From NCBI GenBank assembly GCA_002787535.1, contig PCXB01000004.1:34890-98889 (forward strand): a DNA stretch of 64,000 bases, given 5' to 3'. Positions 27,790 through 37,424 of the stretch are shown here, in pieces. This DNA is from Deltaproteobacteria bacterium CG11_big_fil_rev_8_21_14_0_20_45_16 (GTDB taxonomy: Bacteria > Bdellovibrionota > UBA2394). The notes below the pieces were generated by a model that saw nothing but the letters and a program-made list of their open reading frames with translations, was not told the origin of the DNA and made no database searches. Both the position numbers and the translations under genes were made by a program. Every line of letters begins with the position of its first letter. The first letter of the stretch is position 1.

Positions 27790-28434
27790 CTTTTGCGATC
27801 CGAATCGGCTTATAAAGATCGACTCTAATTCCTCGGCAACTTCTTTCAGGCTCAACTTGACTGACTCATTTTTCATGGATGTCATAATCGAAGCATCAAA
27901 ATCGCATGGACGAATTTTATCAAAAAGCGAAAGATCATTCGAAATATTTAAAGAAATTCCATGATAGGTTACCCACCGCCGCACCGCTATCCCAAGACTC
28001 GCAATCTTTTTAATTTGATTCCCTGAATCTTTAATCCAAACTCCCGTCGGGCCAAATCGCCCCGCACGGAGACCCTTGTTTATAAGATAATCAATAATGA
28101 TCTGCTCACAAAATCTTAAGAAACTACTGAGACCGCCCAGAAATTCGCCCCCTTGCAATTTGATCAGTAGATAAATAACAAGCTGTCCTGGCGAATGAAG
28201 CGTGACATCCCCACCTCTCTCAATATCAAATACCGGCAAGCCCGTCTTATCTACAATATTCGAATCTTGACTGCGGCGCCCTTTGGTAATGACGGCTTCA
28301 TGTTCACAAAAAATAAGACTCTCTGCCGCCTGTCCACTTACAATATCCTTCACTCGCTCTTGCTGAAATTTCCAAATTTCTTCGTAAGATCGGCTTTGAG
28401 CGCCATAGAAATGAAAGACCTCCAACTTCATCAC
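27733..28434 (-). CDS. lipB: Octanoyl-[ACP]:protein N-octanoyltransferase
   Basis: LipB transfers octanoate from ACP to lipoyl domains, the first step of lipoate assembly. The 233-residue product has the substrate-site motif RGGDVTLHSPGQ, Lys142/143 in KKIASLG, YHG (His158) and the catalytic cysteine in IRPCDF (Cys177). It is the last gene of lipA-E2-lpd-lipB, so cofactor assembly and its lipoylated target are made together. Its start shares a base with the lpd stop. The 3' end runs 57 bp into a convergent gene. Confidence 0.94.
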   Translation of the reverse strand: MMKLEVFHFYGAQSRSYEEIWKFQQERVKDIVSGQAAESLIFCEHEAVITKGRRSQDSNIVDKTGLPVFDIERGGDVTLHSPGQLVIYLLIKLQGGEFLGGLSSFLRFCEQIIIDYLINKGLRAGRFGPTGVWIKDSGNQIKKIASLGIAVRRWVTYHGISLNISNDLSLFDKIRPCDFDASIMTSMKNESVKLSLKEVAEELESIFISRFGSQKSDLPMDLGIMETSARNHL

Positions 28435-29882
28435 TAGGCTGTTGCACTCGACTTATCAGATCGAGAATGCCCCGGTTGATAAACATGAATGGCATGTCCA
28501 AAGTAAGCTTCGGCAGCCTCCATGACAGATTCTGGGTAGGTTGGGTGTGTATGAATCGTGAGAGCCAGATCTTCGACACTCGCGCCCATTTCCATCGCCA
28601 GCGCACCTTCGGCAATCAAGTTGCCCGCATCCGGCCCGACGATATGCATACCGAGCAAATCATTGGTCTTGGCATCGCCAATAATTTTAACAAAACCTTC
28701 GGGATGATTGTTGGCTAGCGCCCGTCCCAAGGCGGCGAACGGAAACTTCCCGATTTTGACATTGAGACCTTTGGCCTTGGCTTCAGCCTCAGAAATCCCT
28801 ACTGAAGCGATTTCCGGATCTGTAAACGTGGCTGCCGGAATAACTTTGTAATCAACAAGCGATTTGGCATCACCCGCGACATGGGCTGCCGCTATCATGG
28901 CCTCATGAGAAGCTCGATGCGCCAAAGCCGGGCCCGTGGTGACATCTCCAATGGCATAGATATTGGAAATATTTGTTTGAAGCGCACGATTGACCGGAAT
29001 GAAGCCTCGTTCATCTTTTTTGACTCCCGCTTTCTCGATAGCCAATTTATCCGTAAAGGGTTTTCGTCCCACCGAAACCAAAACAATATCCGCCTCGAAG
29101 GTCATTTCCTCAGACTTCTCGTTTGTGCCACGAACCAAAATATTTTTGCCCTTTTTCTCAGCACTCTGAACTTTGAATTTCGTGAAAATTTTGCCCCCTC
29201 TTCCGACGAAGGCCTTCTCTACCGGCTTGACCAAATCGACATCTGTTCCCGGCAAAATCTGGGGAGCATACTCAAGAACCGTAACTTCTGTACCAATCAT
29301 TGAGTAAAAGCACCCAAGCTCCATCCCAATAATACCGCCACCAATCAAAATCATTTTCTTTGGTAGCTCAGGGAGATTGAGAGCTTCTTTACTCGTTACA
29401 ATTTGTTTCCCATCTATGTTAATCCCAGGAAGACTCGACGAGGCCGCACCTGTAGCGATCACAGCCTTCTTAAACTGAAGGCTTTCTTTTTTTCCACCAT
29501 CATTCAAACTTACATCCACCTGCGTAGCTGATTTAAACTCCGCGGTTCCGATAAATACTTCAACACCGTGGCGTTTGCAAAGTCCGCCAATACCCTGTGT
29601 CAGCTTTTGAACGACTCCGTCTTTCCAAGAGTTAAGTTTTTTAAAATCTAAATTGAGCTCCTTAAAGCTAAATCCCATATCTTTCGCGCCATGATGCATC
29701 GTCTCGTAAAGGTGGGCGGCATGAATTAAGGCTTTCGAAGGAATACAACCCCAATTAAGGCAAGTGCCTCCCAGATTATCTCGATCAATCAGCGCGGTCT
29801 TCACTCCCAACTGAGCCAATCGAATCGCACAAACATAGCCTCCAGGGCCCGCACCAATGACAACTGCATCAAAACTTTTCAT
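28434..29882 (-). CDS. lpdA: Dihydrolipoyl dehydrogenase (E3)
   Basis: The 482-residue FAD/NAD disulfide oxidoreductase reoxidises dihydrolipoamide in 2-oxoacid dehydrogenase complexes. Evidence is the N-terminal FAD-binding GAGPGGYVCA, the redox-active disulfide GGTCLNWGCIPSK (Cys41, Cys46), the NAD site GGGIIGMELG and the C-terminal interface motif HTHPTYPE with the catalytic histidine. A further ~25 residues (ending RSDKSSATA) form a short tail. It lies 30 bases after the E2 gene and touches lipB. Confidence 0.95.
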   Translation of the reverse strand: MKSFDAVVIGAGPGGYVCAIRLAQLGVKTALIDRDNLGGTCLNWGCIPSKALIHAAHLYETMHHGAKDMGFSFKELNLDFKKLNSWKDGVVQKLTQGIGGLCKRHGVEVFIGTAEFKSATQVDVSLNDGGKKESLQFKKAVIATGAASSSLPGINIDGKQIVTSKEALNLPELPKKMILIGGGIIGMELGCFYSMIGTEVTVLEYAPQILPGTDVDLVKPVEKAFVGRGGKIFTKFKVQSAEKKGKNILVRGTNEKSEEMTFEADIVLVSVGRKPFTDKLAIEKAGVKKDERGFIPVNRALQTNISNIYAIGDVTTGPALAHRASHEAMIAAAHVAGDAKSLVDYKVIPAATFTDPEIASVGISEAEAKAKGLNVKIGKFPFAALGRALANNHPEGFVKIIGDAKTNDLLGMHIVGPDAGNLIAEGALAMEMGASVEDLALTIHTHPTYPESVMEAAEAYFGHAIHVYQPGHSRSDKSSATA

Positions 29883-29912
29883 TTAAATCTTCCTTTCAGT
29901 TTTTAGAAATCT

Positions 29913-31193
29913 CTACGCAAAAAAAGCCAAGCGACCTGGATTTTCTAAATAATCACAGATCAATCTCATAAACTCTGCTGCCACGGCGCCGTCCACAATA
30001 CGATGATCACAGGTGATATTTACATACATCATAGGACGAATAACGATCTGATCCTCGCCATCAATTTCCTTAACAACGGGTCGCTTTTTAATTTGGTACA
30101 TTCCCAAAATAGCCACCTCAGGAAAGTTAATCACTGGCGTTGCATGTAGACCGCCGATATTACCGACACTGGTTATTGTAATCGTCGATCCCGTCAGATC
30201 CTGAAGACTGGCTTTATTATTTCGCGCGCGATCAACAACCTCACGTAAATCTTTGGCAATTTCAAAAATACTTTTTCGATCGCAATCCCTAACGACTGCC
30301 ACCATCAGACCTTGTGGTGTTTGAACAGAGAAACCAAAATGATAATCTCGCTTGATAACAATCTCATTTGTTTTTTCATCCAGGGTCGAATTCAAGATAG
30401 GGAACTGCTTCAATCCCGCAATCGCCGCTTTTACAAAAAACGGTAAGTACGTGACCTTCACTCCTAAGCCATGCCCTTCGGAATACTGATTGGCTTCATC
30501 CTTAAGTTTCATGACTTCCGAAAAATCGGCCTCATCATGATGTGTAAAATGAACGGCCGTATGCATGGATCTGGAGAGACTCTCCGCAATCTTTCGTCTA
30601 ACTCCCACAAAGGGAATTCTTTCTTCCCGCGCCAAAGCATGAAGACTTCCGACAGCCTGCGAACCATTTGTCTCGAGATCCACTCGTAAGACGCGGCCAC
30701 GATCACCTGAACCTTGAACTCGAGTCAATTCAACGCCCATCTCCCGAGCCATTTTGCGAACGGCCGGCGAAGCCAAAACCCTTTCGCTGGAGCCTGTTCG
30801 TAGCACAACGCTCTGCGGCCCCGAACTTTCCGCCACGGGAGATAAAGCGCTCGGGCTTGAACCCGCCGCCATTGGCCGAGCCGCAACCGGCACCGAACCC
30901 ATCGAGGCTGCCTGAACCTTCGATTCTTCTTGCGTCTCAACCTTTGACTCTTGTGCACCCGACACGGCAATTTCAATTAGCGCCTGTCCAACTTTTGCTA
31001 CCTGACCCACTTTATAATAAAGTTTTTTGACGACGCCGGTCGCGGGTGCGGGAACTTCAATAGTGGCTTTGTCCGTCATGACTTCCACCATGCTTTGATC
31101 AGCCTTGACGGAATCCCCTTCTTTCACTTTCCAGCCAACGATTTCGCCCTCCTCAAGGCCCTCGCCCAATTCTGGCAGATTAAAAATGCTCAT
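29913..31193 (-). CDS. Dihydrolipoamide acyltransferase (E2) of a 2-oxoacid dehydrogenase complex
   Basis: The ATG at 31193 is preceded by AAGGAG with good spacing and gives 426 residues. The N-terminal lipoyl domain has the lipoylated lysine in MTDKATIE (Lys42). An Ala/Pro/Ser-rich linker and a peripheral-subunit-binding domain (SPAVRKMAREMGVELTRVQG, about 130-165) follow. The acyltransferase core ends with the catalytic DHRIVDGAVAAEF. One lipoyl domain and a ~430-residue length fit branched-chain, 2-oxoglutarate or small pyruvate types equally. No E1 gene is present in the window, so the substrate is open. The 3' end of lipA overlaps this start by 14 bp. Confidence 0.9.
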   Translation of the reverse strand: MSIFNLPELGEGLEEGEIVGWKVKEGDSVKADQSMVEVMTDKATIEVPAPATGVVKKLYYKVGQVAKVGQALIEIAVSGAQESKVETQEESKVQAASMGSVPVAARPMAAGSSPSALSPVAESSGPQSVVLRTGSSERVLASPAVRKMAREMGVELTRVQGSGDRGRVLRVDLETNGSQAVGSLHALAREERIPFVGVRRKIAESLSRSMHTAVHFTHHDEADFSEVMKLKDEANQYSEGHGLGVKVTYLPFFVKAAIAGLKQFPILNSTLDEKTNEIVIKRDYHFGFSVQTPQGLMVAVVRDCDRKSIFEIAKDLREVVDRARNNKASLQDLTGSTITITSVGNIGGLHATPVINFPEVAILGMYQIKKRPVVKEIDGEDQIVIRPMMYVNITCDHRIVDGAVAAEFMRLICDYLENPGRLAFFA

Positions 31194-32154
31194 GAGATAC
31201 TCCTTCACCGTCTTGTGATGCGCTCTTCGATTGACGAAGCTCGCCTTCCATAAAAACTTCAGCCGCCCGATAACTACTTCGAACTAAAGGCCCTGAGGCG
31301 ACAAATCGGAAGCCCATTTCCTTGCCCTTTAATTCAAATTCCTTAAATTCATCTGGATGAACGTATCTAATAACGGGATGATGAAATTTCGTAGGTTGTA
31401 AATATTGCCCGAGAGTCACCACGTCGACCCCGGCCTCCTTCAATTCCTGCATACACTCCAAAACTTCTTCGCGGGTTTCCCCCAAACCTAACATGATAGA
31501 AGATTTAGTTATCAAATCCTGCTTAAGAGACTTGGCGTATCGATGAAATCCTAAAGAAACATCGTGATCGCATCGAGCATCACGAACGTGTGGAACCAAC
31601 CGACGAATAGTTTCGACATTATGAGCCAATACATCCACTCCAGCGTCTATCATCCGCGCAATGGAATCGACTTGCGTTCGCCGAAAATCAGGAGTCAATG
31701 TCTCCACTAGAATATTAGATGATAGTTTTTTAATTGCGCGAACCGTATCAGCAAAATGCTGAGATCCTTCGTCGAGCAAATCATCTCGATTGACGCTCGT
31801 CAAAACGATATACGACAGCTCCAGGGTCGCAACACTTTCCGCAATTTTCTGTGGCTCATCGTGATCAAGCGCTCCAGGTCGGCCGCCCTTTACGTGACAA
31901 AACTTACACGCTCGCGTGCAAGTATCCCCCATCAGCATAAAAGTCGCCGTGCCTTGATTCCAACACTCATAAATATTTGGACATCGAGCTTCGGAACAGA
32001 CGGTCGCTAATTTATGGGTCTTTACAAGTTGATCAATCTTTTGAAAGCGATCCCCTTCTTGCAGGCGAATTCTAAACCAGTCTGGCTTTTTAGCCGAAGC
32101 ACGCTCTTCGGGTAAGTCCTGGCGGGTTTTAAGAGGTTTGAGAGGTCGTGGCAC
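31180..32154 (-). CDS. lipA: Lipoyl synthase
   Basis: LipA is the radical-SAM enzyme inserting two sulfurs into octanoyl-lysine. The product shows both [4Fe-4S] motifs: the auxiliary CSEARCPNIYEC and the radical-SAM CTRACKFC, then TSVNRDDL and HNVET blocks. The start is uncertain. The frame is open to a TTG at 32310, but LipA proteins normally begin shortly before the KPDWFR region. I used the GTG at 32154 (324 residues), which directly abuts an AAGGAGG, so spacing is poor. A TTG at 32190 is an alternative. It is the first gene of lipA-E2-lpd-lipB. Confidence 0.88.
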   Translation of the reverse strand: MPRPLKPLKTRQDLPEERASAKKPDWFRIRLQEGDRFQKIDQLVKTHKLATVCSEARCPNIYECWNQGTATFMLMGDTCTRACKFCHVKGGRPGALDHDEPQKIAESVATLELSYIVLTSVNRDDLLDEGSQHFADTVRAIKKLSSNILVETLTPDFRRTQVDSIARMIDAGVDVLAHNVETIRRLVPHVRDARCDHDVSLGFHRYAKSLKQDLITKSSIMLGLGETREEVLECMQELKEAGVDVVTLGQYLQPTKFHHPVIRYVHPDEFKEFELKGKEMGFRFVASGPLVRSSYRAAEVFMEGELRQSKSASQDGEGVSHEHF

Positions 32155-32310
32155 CTCCTTATATAAACACCGATCTGCAGCCGCATACAAGCTCTGGAGA
32201 TAGGCTTTCCGGGGGTGAAAAGCATCAAAAATGCGGTTTCGAGCCGAAATGACGCAATTGTGTTCGATAAGCCCTCGATCGCTTGACACACGATATCGCC
32301 CTAAGCACAA

Positions 32311-33348
32311 ATGTTAACCATGTGCCAATTGTTGAACTTTAGACTTTGGACCTTTCTCAGCTTTGCTCACTTTTGTTTTTTGGCCTCTCACGCTTCGGCC
32401 TCCGATATTTGTACGGGGACTCTTGCCAACATCGTTCCAGAAAATCCCTATGCCCTAGAAATTGGAGAAGTCTTTGAAGTCCAATTTCCCGGTTCTAATG
32501 GTAAGCAAAATGTTCACTTTTTAGGAGCTTCCCGACTCCTTGATGGGACAGTTGGCGGCTATATTTTCTTTGACCCTCGAAAACTAGAAATCCATCATTT
32601 CCCCTTGGGCCAAATGGAAATTCTTGGCCCCGACTCCAAGCCCATTGCGGATAAGGACCTGGAGTCCATTGTTCGTTCCATTGATCAAGAAGGAGGAACC
32701 TGCGCCGCTTACGCCATTTTTAATTGTATGCATCAACTTTATGCCTCCAATCAGTTGGGCAATGGGACAATCGTACATCACATGGACACTGAACGTAATC
32801 GCCAGCGCTTTTATGTCCGAATTCATAATGAATATTACGGTGACGACACTCATATCGGAGCGGAAGACGAAATTGGGAAAGAGCTTGGCTTTGTGATCTC
32901 AAGACTCGACTCGTCGAGCATCATCAACTTTGCGGATGACGTCCGACGTTCGTCCTCGCTTGGGTGGCCCATGATTATAGGCTTTAATGTCGGCCGACGA
33001 ATGTCAGAAACACCCTATACGATTTTGGATCACGAAACCGGCCAAATATCGGATCGACGGCTTTGGGTTCCTCAGGATGGGAGCGGCTCCTCAGGCGGAC
33101 ATGAAATTGTGTTTCTAAGGACCTTTAAAGATCTTGAGGGAAGTGAGTGGATTGTCGTTGTAGACTCCAACTGGCAGGGACCAAGATTATGGTCGATAAA
33201 GGAGTTAAATCATCTGCATACGGGAAGGCTTCAGGGATGGACCGTCTGGCAGAATAAGCCAACGCCACATCCATTGCCGCCAGCTCCGATCGCTCCGTTC
33301 GGCAATGAGGATCTAGGGCCTGACCTACGCTACCCTCTAGAGTTTTGA
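32311..33348 (+). CDS. Exported papain-like (cysteine peptidase fold) protein
   Basis: The 345-residue product begins with a long signal peptide (residues ~1-30, ending SHASA). An EGGTCAAYAIFNCMHQL block places a cysteine at the start of a helix after a Gly-Thr turn. This is followed much later by SSGGHEIVFLRTF (His) and WIVVVDSNWQG (Asn/Asp). The order Cys-His-Asn with these contexts resembles C1/C39-type papain-fold peptidases. The usual glutamine before the catalytic cysteine is replaced by Glu-Gly-Gly, so activity is uncertain. A Pro-rich tail ends the protein. It is divergent from lipA and convergent with ddl. Confidence 0.65.
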   Translation: MLTMCQLLNFRLWTFLSFAHFCFLASHASASDICTGTLANIVPENPYALEIGEVFEVQFPGSNGKQNVHFLGASRLLDGTVGGYIFFDPRKLEIHHFPLGQMEILGPDSKPIADKDLESIVRSIDQEGGTCAAYAIFNCMHQLYASNQLGNGTIVHHMDTERNRQRFYVRIHNEYYGDDTHIGAEDEIGKELGFVISRLDSSSIINFADDVRRSSSLGWPMIIGFNVGRRMSETPYTILDHETGQISDRRLWVPQDGSGSSGGHEIVFLRTFKDLEGSEWIVVVDSNWQGPRLWSIKELNHLHTGRLQGWTVWQNKPTPHPLPPAPIAPFGNEDLGPDLRYPLEF

Positions 33349-33352
33349 CGCA

Positions 33353-34420
33353 CTACTTAGAATCACCGGACCGCGCCGCATGAATTAATCGACTCAACAA
33401 GGAAGCATAATCAAGGCCTGCCAAAGCCATAAGCTTAGGATACATACTGATGGGAGTAAAACCAGGCATGGAATTGATTTCGTTTAGCAGGAATGTTCCG
33501 TTGGCATCCATAAAGAAGTCCACTCGCGCCAAACCTCGACAGTCTAAGGTTCTAAAAATTCGTTTTGCTAGACTTTGAATCTCCTTTAACTCCTGATCTT
33601 TCAGTGTAGCCGGAATAATCAGCTCGGCCGCATCCGCGTGCACGTACTTCGCATCATAGGAGTAAAAATCTGACTTAAGGCAGCGGATTTCCCCGGCCGG
33701 ACTTGCAAGAAACTCCTTCCCATCATCAAAGACAGCGATTTCAATTTCACGACCCACAATCGCTGGCTCGATCAAAATCTTTCCGCCAAACTTTAAGGCC
33801 TCATCGTAAGCCACCTTTAGATCGGCCTCTGATTTCACTCGGGAAACACCCAGGCTACTGCCCTCTTCCGACGGTTTAACAAAACACGGATAGCCAAAGG
33901 GATTCTCAAGCTTGTCTCCCGCCCTTACAATATGAAAAGGCACAACTGGAATATCCGCTTCCATACAGACCGCTTTCGTCATGGCTTTATCCATCGCAAG
34001 ACTGGCAGCCTTAACACTCGCGCCAACATAGGGAATACCAGCGGACTGTATAAAGCCTTGGATGCTTCCGTCCTCGCCACCTACTCCATGCAAAATTGGA
34101 AAAATCACGTCGGGCTCAAAAAAAGTCTGAAAATCTGCCGAATAAAATCCAGGCCCTCGAGTCTGTGACGCATAAGCCTGAAAAAGCATTTCTTGCCCTA
34201 AGGGTGTTTTGACATTCTTTGGATTATCCGAAATTTTGTGAAGCTCGGACTCATCCACCCATAGCATTCGCCTGGCCTTATCAATGACAATCAAGCCCAG
34301 CTCAAACTCTGATCGATTGATTGCCTTCAAGATATGCTTGCAAGAAATCAGTGAAATTTCATGTTCTCCTGAAATCCCCCCACATAAAAACAAAACCTTG
34401 GTTCGAATCACTTTTTCCAT
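33353..34420 (-). CDS. ddl: D-alanine--D-alanine ligase
   Basis: Ddl makes the D-Ala-D-Ala dipeptide for peptidoglycan. The 355-residue product shows GGISGEHEISL, HGVGGEDGSIQG, the ATP-grasp segments CFVKPSEEGSSLGVS and EPAIVGREIEIAVFD, YDAKYVHADAAEL, and the metal/ATP block FLLNEINSMPGFT. Length and the long central loop fit the DdlA/VanA-like subgroup. The ATG at 34420 is preferred over a TTG four codons upstream; both lie inside the 3' end of the thioredoxin-like gene, so the two are coupled. Its partner murF is 24 kb away. Confidence 0.94.
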   Translation of the reverse strand: MEKVIRTKVLFLCGGISGEHEISLISCKHILKAINRSEFELGLIVIDKARRMLWVDESELHKISDNPKNVKTPLGQEMLFQAYASQTRGPGFYSADFQTFFEPDVIFPILHGVGGEDGSIQGFIQSAGIPYVGASVKAASLAMDKAMTKAVCMEADIPVVPFHIVRAGDKLENPFGYPCFVKPSEEGSSLGVSRVKSEADLKVAYDEALKFGGKILIEPAIVGREIEIAVFDDGKEFLASPAGEIRCLKSDFYSYDAKYVHADAAELIIPATLKDQELKEIQSLAKRIFRTLDCRGLARVDFFMDANGTFLLNEINSMPGFTPISMYPKLMALAGLDYASLLSRLIHAARSGDSK

Positions 34421-34956
34421 TTGATGCCGCAACCTATAGCACTGGTTTGAGACGTACGCACGGGGCGAGAATTAAGGAGATCATCCAAGGCCTCTTTAAT
34501 ATAATGATGCTTTACGGCTTCCGGATTCTGTTGATTGTCATCCAGTCGTCCATGGTAGCAGAGCCTTCGATCCTGATTGTAAATATAAAACTCGGGCGTA
34601 CACGCGGCATTGAAATTTTTTGCCACGGCCTGAGTTTCATCTCTCAGGTAATCAAAGTTAAAATTTAGTTTTTTAGCTCGGATTTTCATTTGTTCAAACG
34701 AATCATCCGGATAGTTAATCTCATCATTGGCATTGATACATACAAAAGAGACGCCTTTGGACGAATATTCCAGCGCCAACTGATTAAGCCGCTGTTCATA
34801 GGCTTGTACATAGGGACAGTGGTTACACGTAAAGCCTATCAGTAGAATTTTGGAAGTCGCATAAGACTCTAAAGAATGCTCTCGGCCATCTACACCAGGT
34901 AAATTAAAGTTCGGACAAGGAGATTGAAGTTCGATAGGTTTGGATTCTATAGCCAT
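34408..34956 (-). CDS. Thioredoxin-fold (AhpC/TSA-like) family protein
   Basis: This 182-residue cytoplasmic protein has a redoxin fold: PCPNFNLPGVDGREHSLESY, then ILLIGFTCNHCPYVQAYEQR with a CxxC pair at the usual active-site place, VCINAND, and a cis-proline segment CTPEFYIY. The CNHCP motif is typical of a widespread thioredoxin-like group of unknown substrate. A short tail ends in GCGIKWKK. It overlaps ddl by 13 bp and probably shares its mRNA; a functional link with cell wall synthesis is not evident. Confidence 0.85.
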   Translation of the reverse strand: MAIESKPIELQSPCPNFNLPGVDGREHSLESYATSKILLIGFTCNHCPYVQAYEQRLNQLALEYSSKGVSFVCINANDEINYPDDSFEQMKIRAKKLNFNFDYLRDETQAVAKNFNAACTPEFYIYNQDRRLCYHGRLDDNQQNPEAVKHHYIKEALDDLLNSRPVRTSQTSAIGCGIKWKK

Positions 34957-35004
34957 CCGACGAGCTTAACCAATTGCTAAGCAGCTTTGAAGTCAGAAGT
35001 AGTT

Positions 35005-37110
35005 TTAATGCCATTGCTGATCGGTAAGACCAAAAAGATCCGAATCCGACAAACGATCATGACTTAAACTTAGCCATTCGGCCTGATTATCAACATCGAT
35101 AACACCAGGAAAGTCATTAAAGAAGCGTCGATCGTCGAATAAAAAGATCGAGTAATTAAAGCCTTCAATACAGCCATTTGTACAACTCCCGCCATCTCTC
35201 GGGTTTGTGTACATCTTCTTTAGGGGATTCGCCTCTTGCATCGTCAGTCCACCTCTAGCCACGAGTATTCCTAAATTCATCAGGGGCTCGAGGGGCGGCT
35301 GGTCTTGAATCTCGTGAAAGCTAAACTCGCCCTTTCCGCCAGAGCCACCACCATAATCATTGGGAGCATCCACTAAACCCCTAATCACAAAGCTTTTCGT
35401 TTGGATCTTGGCATCAATAAAAGCTACTCGAGAATTAAAAAAGTCATTGGAGCCAGCCTCGGCAAAGGATGAGACAGGAATCTCTTCGTCCTCCGACTGC
35501 AAACCAAAAATCGTATTTCCCGTTGATCCATTATAAACACGCCCACCATCTACGGGATTACCAAGACTGGATTTCAAACCCGTTGCGCTATAGGGGTCAT
35601 AAACGAGATAGCCCGTAGTCACAATCATCGCTCCTGACGTCTGATTCTCATTAAGAGCTGGGACTCCTTCGGTTACCGAACCTTGGGCTGTTGGGTCCTG
35701 ATAGGTCAGTGGATCAAACCCAGGCATAAATACTTTATCAGTCGATGCATCGGCATAACGAATAGACCCAGCCAAGAAAACATTTCCAGTTGCATAGATT
35801 CCGACTTTACCTTTGACGATATTGTCGCCAGAAATCTGGACCGGCTTTGTTGCATAAATGGCAGTCGCCCTATCCGTTAGAAGGTTCGTCACGACCGCAT
35901 CACTACAATCGGAAACTGTAACCTTGCCCTCGCCTCCGCCGCTTACTGAAAACTTAATATTACAACCATTGCTCGTAATTTTTATGATCGGATAGGGAGA
36001 ATTTTCTGGGTCCTGAGCGTAAGTTGCCACTTCTGCTACAGAAGCTTGAATCTGCCCCATAATTCCCTGTGACCCGCCAATTGGTTCCGTATCCGTTGAA
36101 TAGCCAGAATGAAAAATAACCGGCTCAGCATCTTCAAATTCCGGAGCGGGGGGGGCGCAAGAGGGCTCGCAACCAGGATGATCTTCGTAATAATTTAGGT
36201 TTTCAATTTCTGCCACTTTCAGACCCGAGGTTGTAAAGGGTCGCCAAGCATGGAATGAGTTTTTTCGACTATCGAGTCGGATGTAGTATTGGTTCCCATC
36301 ATCACAAATGATATCCGGAGAGTTAAAATGTACGCGCCCAAAGTAGTGGTTGCCAAAGAGCTGAAAGGGGTTTTCACAATCTGGCGTGGGAATATTCCCA
36401 AGGGCTAAGGAATAGTCGGAAAGACTGACTGGATGCACTTCAGCGACTTCGCGAAGTGTCTGAACAATCCCATCCTTTTCCGCCCGAATCTTAATTTCGA
36501 TTTTCTTAGGCAAATAGGTCCAATCTTTAAGCTGCCAACTTGTGCGCGGATAGGTGTCGGAATTCAGGGGGCAACCATCATACTCTCCGGTCCAATAGCC
36601 TGGAGAATCTGGGTTATTCGGATCTCCGTCCGAACCTGTCACCTTCTTTAAACAGCGTACCGAGAAACTATAATGCACATCTCCAGACTTCGTTACGGCG
36701 TCTGCCCGATAGCCTGCTTCCCTGGCCCAATCGATAAAGTCTTCCGCGAGATTAAATTCCTCACCATTGATGGCGATATTATTCTCATCGGATAAAAATA
36801 AATCATAAGTCAGCTTATCTCGATAGGCGGCAAATCGAGTCTCAGCCTCTGGCTCACCTAATTGGGCCTTTACCGCCCCAAAATACTGAATGCTCTTTAA
36901 GGTTCTTTTCTGAACATACTGGAAGGCCTCATCGAGACCCTGAGAGAGTGCAATTTTTTTTATATCGGCAGAACTAAGTGTCTTAGTGTTGCGAGAAATC
37001 TTTAAGACATAGGCTATCATTATTCCAACGATCAAAATTACGCCAAGGACAAAGGGGAGGGCGCTAGCCTTTCTCTTCGTTCTTTTAAAATCACAAAACT
37101 TACTTCTCAT
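35005..37110 (-). CDS. Large PilX/GspK-like minor pilin-type protein
   Basis: The 701-residue product has a basic N-terminus followed by one membrane helix (ALPFVLGVILIVGIMIAYVL) placed like that of PilX or GspK pseudopilins, which often lack the conserved Glu5. A helical continuation (IALSQGLDEAFQYVQKRTL) follows, then a very long beta-rich exported region with scattered cysteines and Gly/Ser/Asp-rich strands. Ordinary PilX is under 200 residues, so this is a pilin stem carrying a large domain. It is the last minus-strand gene of the pilus region, separated from the cysteine-rich prepilin by a plus-strand gene. Adhesin-like or priming function is inferred. Confidence 0.6.
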   Translation of the reverse strand: MRSKFCDFKRTKRKASALPFVLGVILIVGIMIAYVLKISRNTKTLSSADIKKIALSQGLDEAFQYVQKRTLKSIQYFGAVKAQLGEPEAETRFAAYRDKLTYDLFLSDENNIAINGEEFNLAEDFIDWAREAGYRADAVTKSGDVHYSFSVRCLKKVTGSDGDPNNPDSPGYWTGEYDGCPLNSDTYPRTSWQLKDWTYLPKKIEIKIRAEKDGIVQTLREVAEVHPVSLSDYSLALGNIPTPDCENPFQLFGNHYFGRVHFNSPDIICDDGNQYYIRLDSRKNSFHAWRPFTTSGLKVAEIENLNYYEDHPGCEPSCAPPAPEFEDAEPVIFHSGYSTDTEPIGGSQGIMGQIQASVAEVATYAQDPENSPYPIIKITSNGCNIKFSVSGGGEGKVTVSDCSDAVVTNLLTDRATAIYATKPVQISGDNIVKGKVGIYATGNVFLAGSIRYADASTDKVFMPGFDPLTYQDPTAQGSVTEGVPALNENQTSGAMIVTTGYLVYDPYSATGLKSSLGNPVDGGRVYNGSTGNTIFGLQSEDEEIPVSSFAEAGSNDFFNSRVAFIDAKIQTKSFVIRGLVDAPNDYGGGSGGKGEFSFHEIQDQPPLEPLMNLGILVARGGLTMQEANPLKKMYTNPRDGGSCTNGCIEGFNYSIFLFDDRRFFNDFPGVIDVDNQAEWLSLSHDRLSDSDLFGLTDQQWH

Positions 37111-37424
37111 TGTAATCGAGCCTCATAAATAGAGATCTTTCCGCGAGATCTGGATATACAAGTCCTATGCCAGGATCGTCCCGGTCTAGGTTGTTGAAAT
37201 TGCTACAGAATTGGATGCAACGATTTTTGTCTATGCACACCAAACTATGAAAACTTTCTCATTGGCGGACTATTTCTCCAGACCTCATGAGATGCCAACT
37301 AGAAGCCAAAAAAATTTCTGTCGATCGACGATAAGGCTTGTACAAAACTTTCTATTTATGAAATAAATTTTTTTACGGATGAGGGGTTTTAATTTAATGC
37401 GTATGTTATTGAGGGATCAGAGAG
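37111..37424. other. Intergenic region (314 bp) between divergent genes
   Basis: No gene or RNA was recognised. It contains AGATCT-TTCCGCG-AGATCT (37133-37151) close to the start of the PilX-like gene, which could be an operator or 5' hairpin. It also holds AT-rich sequence upstream of the plus-strand membrane protein: TTGTAC at 37338-37343 and AAATAA at 37361-37366, 17 bases apart, a weak promoter candidate. Confidence 0.4.

Noticed and set aside
27733..31193. A complete 2-oxoacid dehydrogenase operon
   Set aside because: E2, E3 and lipoate genes are present, but no E1 alpha/beta or AceE-like gene is found in the window, so the complex type is left open.
37111..37424. tRNA or small RNA gene in the largest gap
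   Set aside because: No cloverleaf, CCA end or stable structured core could be made out; only a short AGATCT repeat and a weak promoter.
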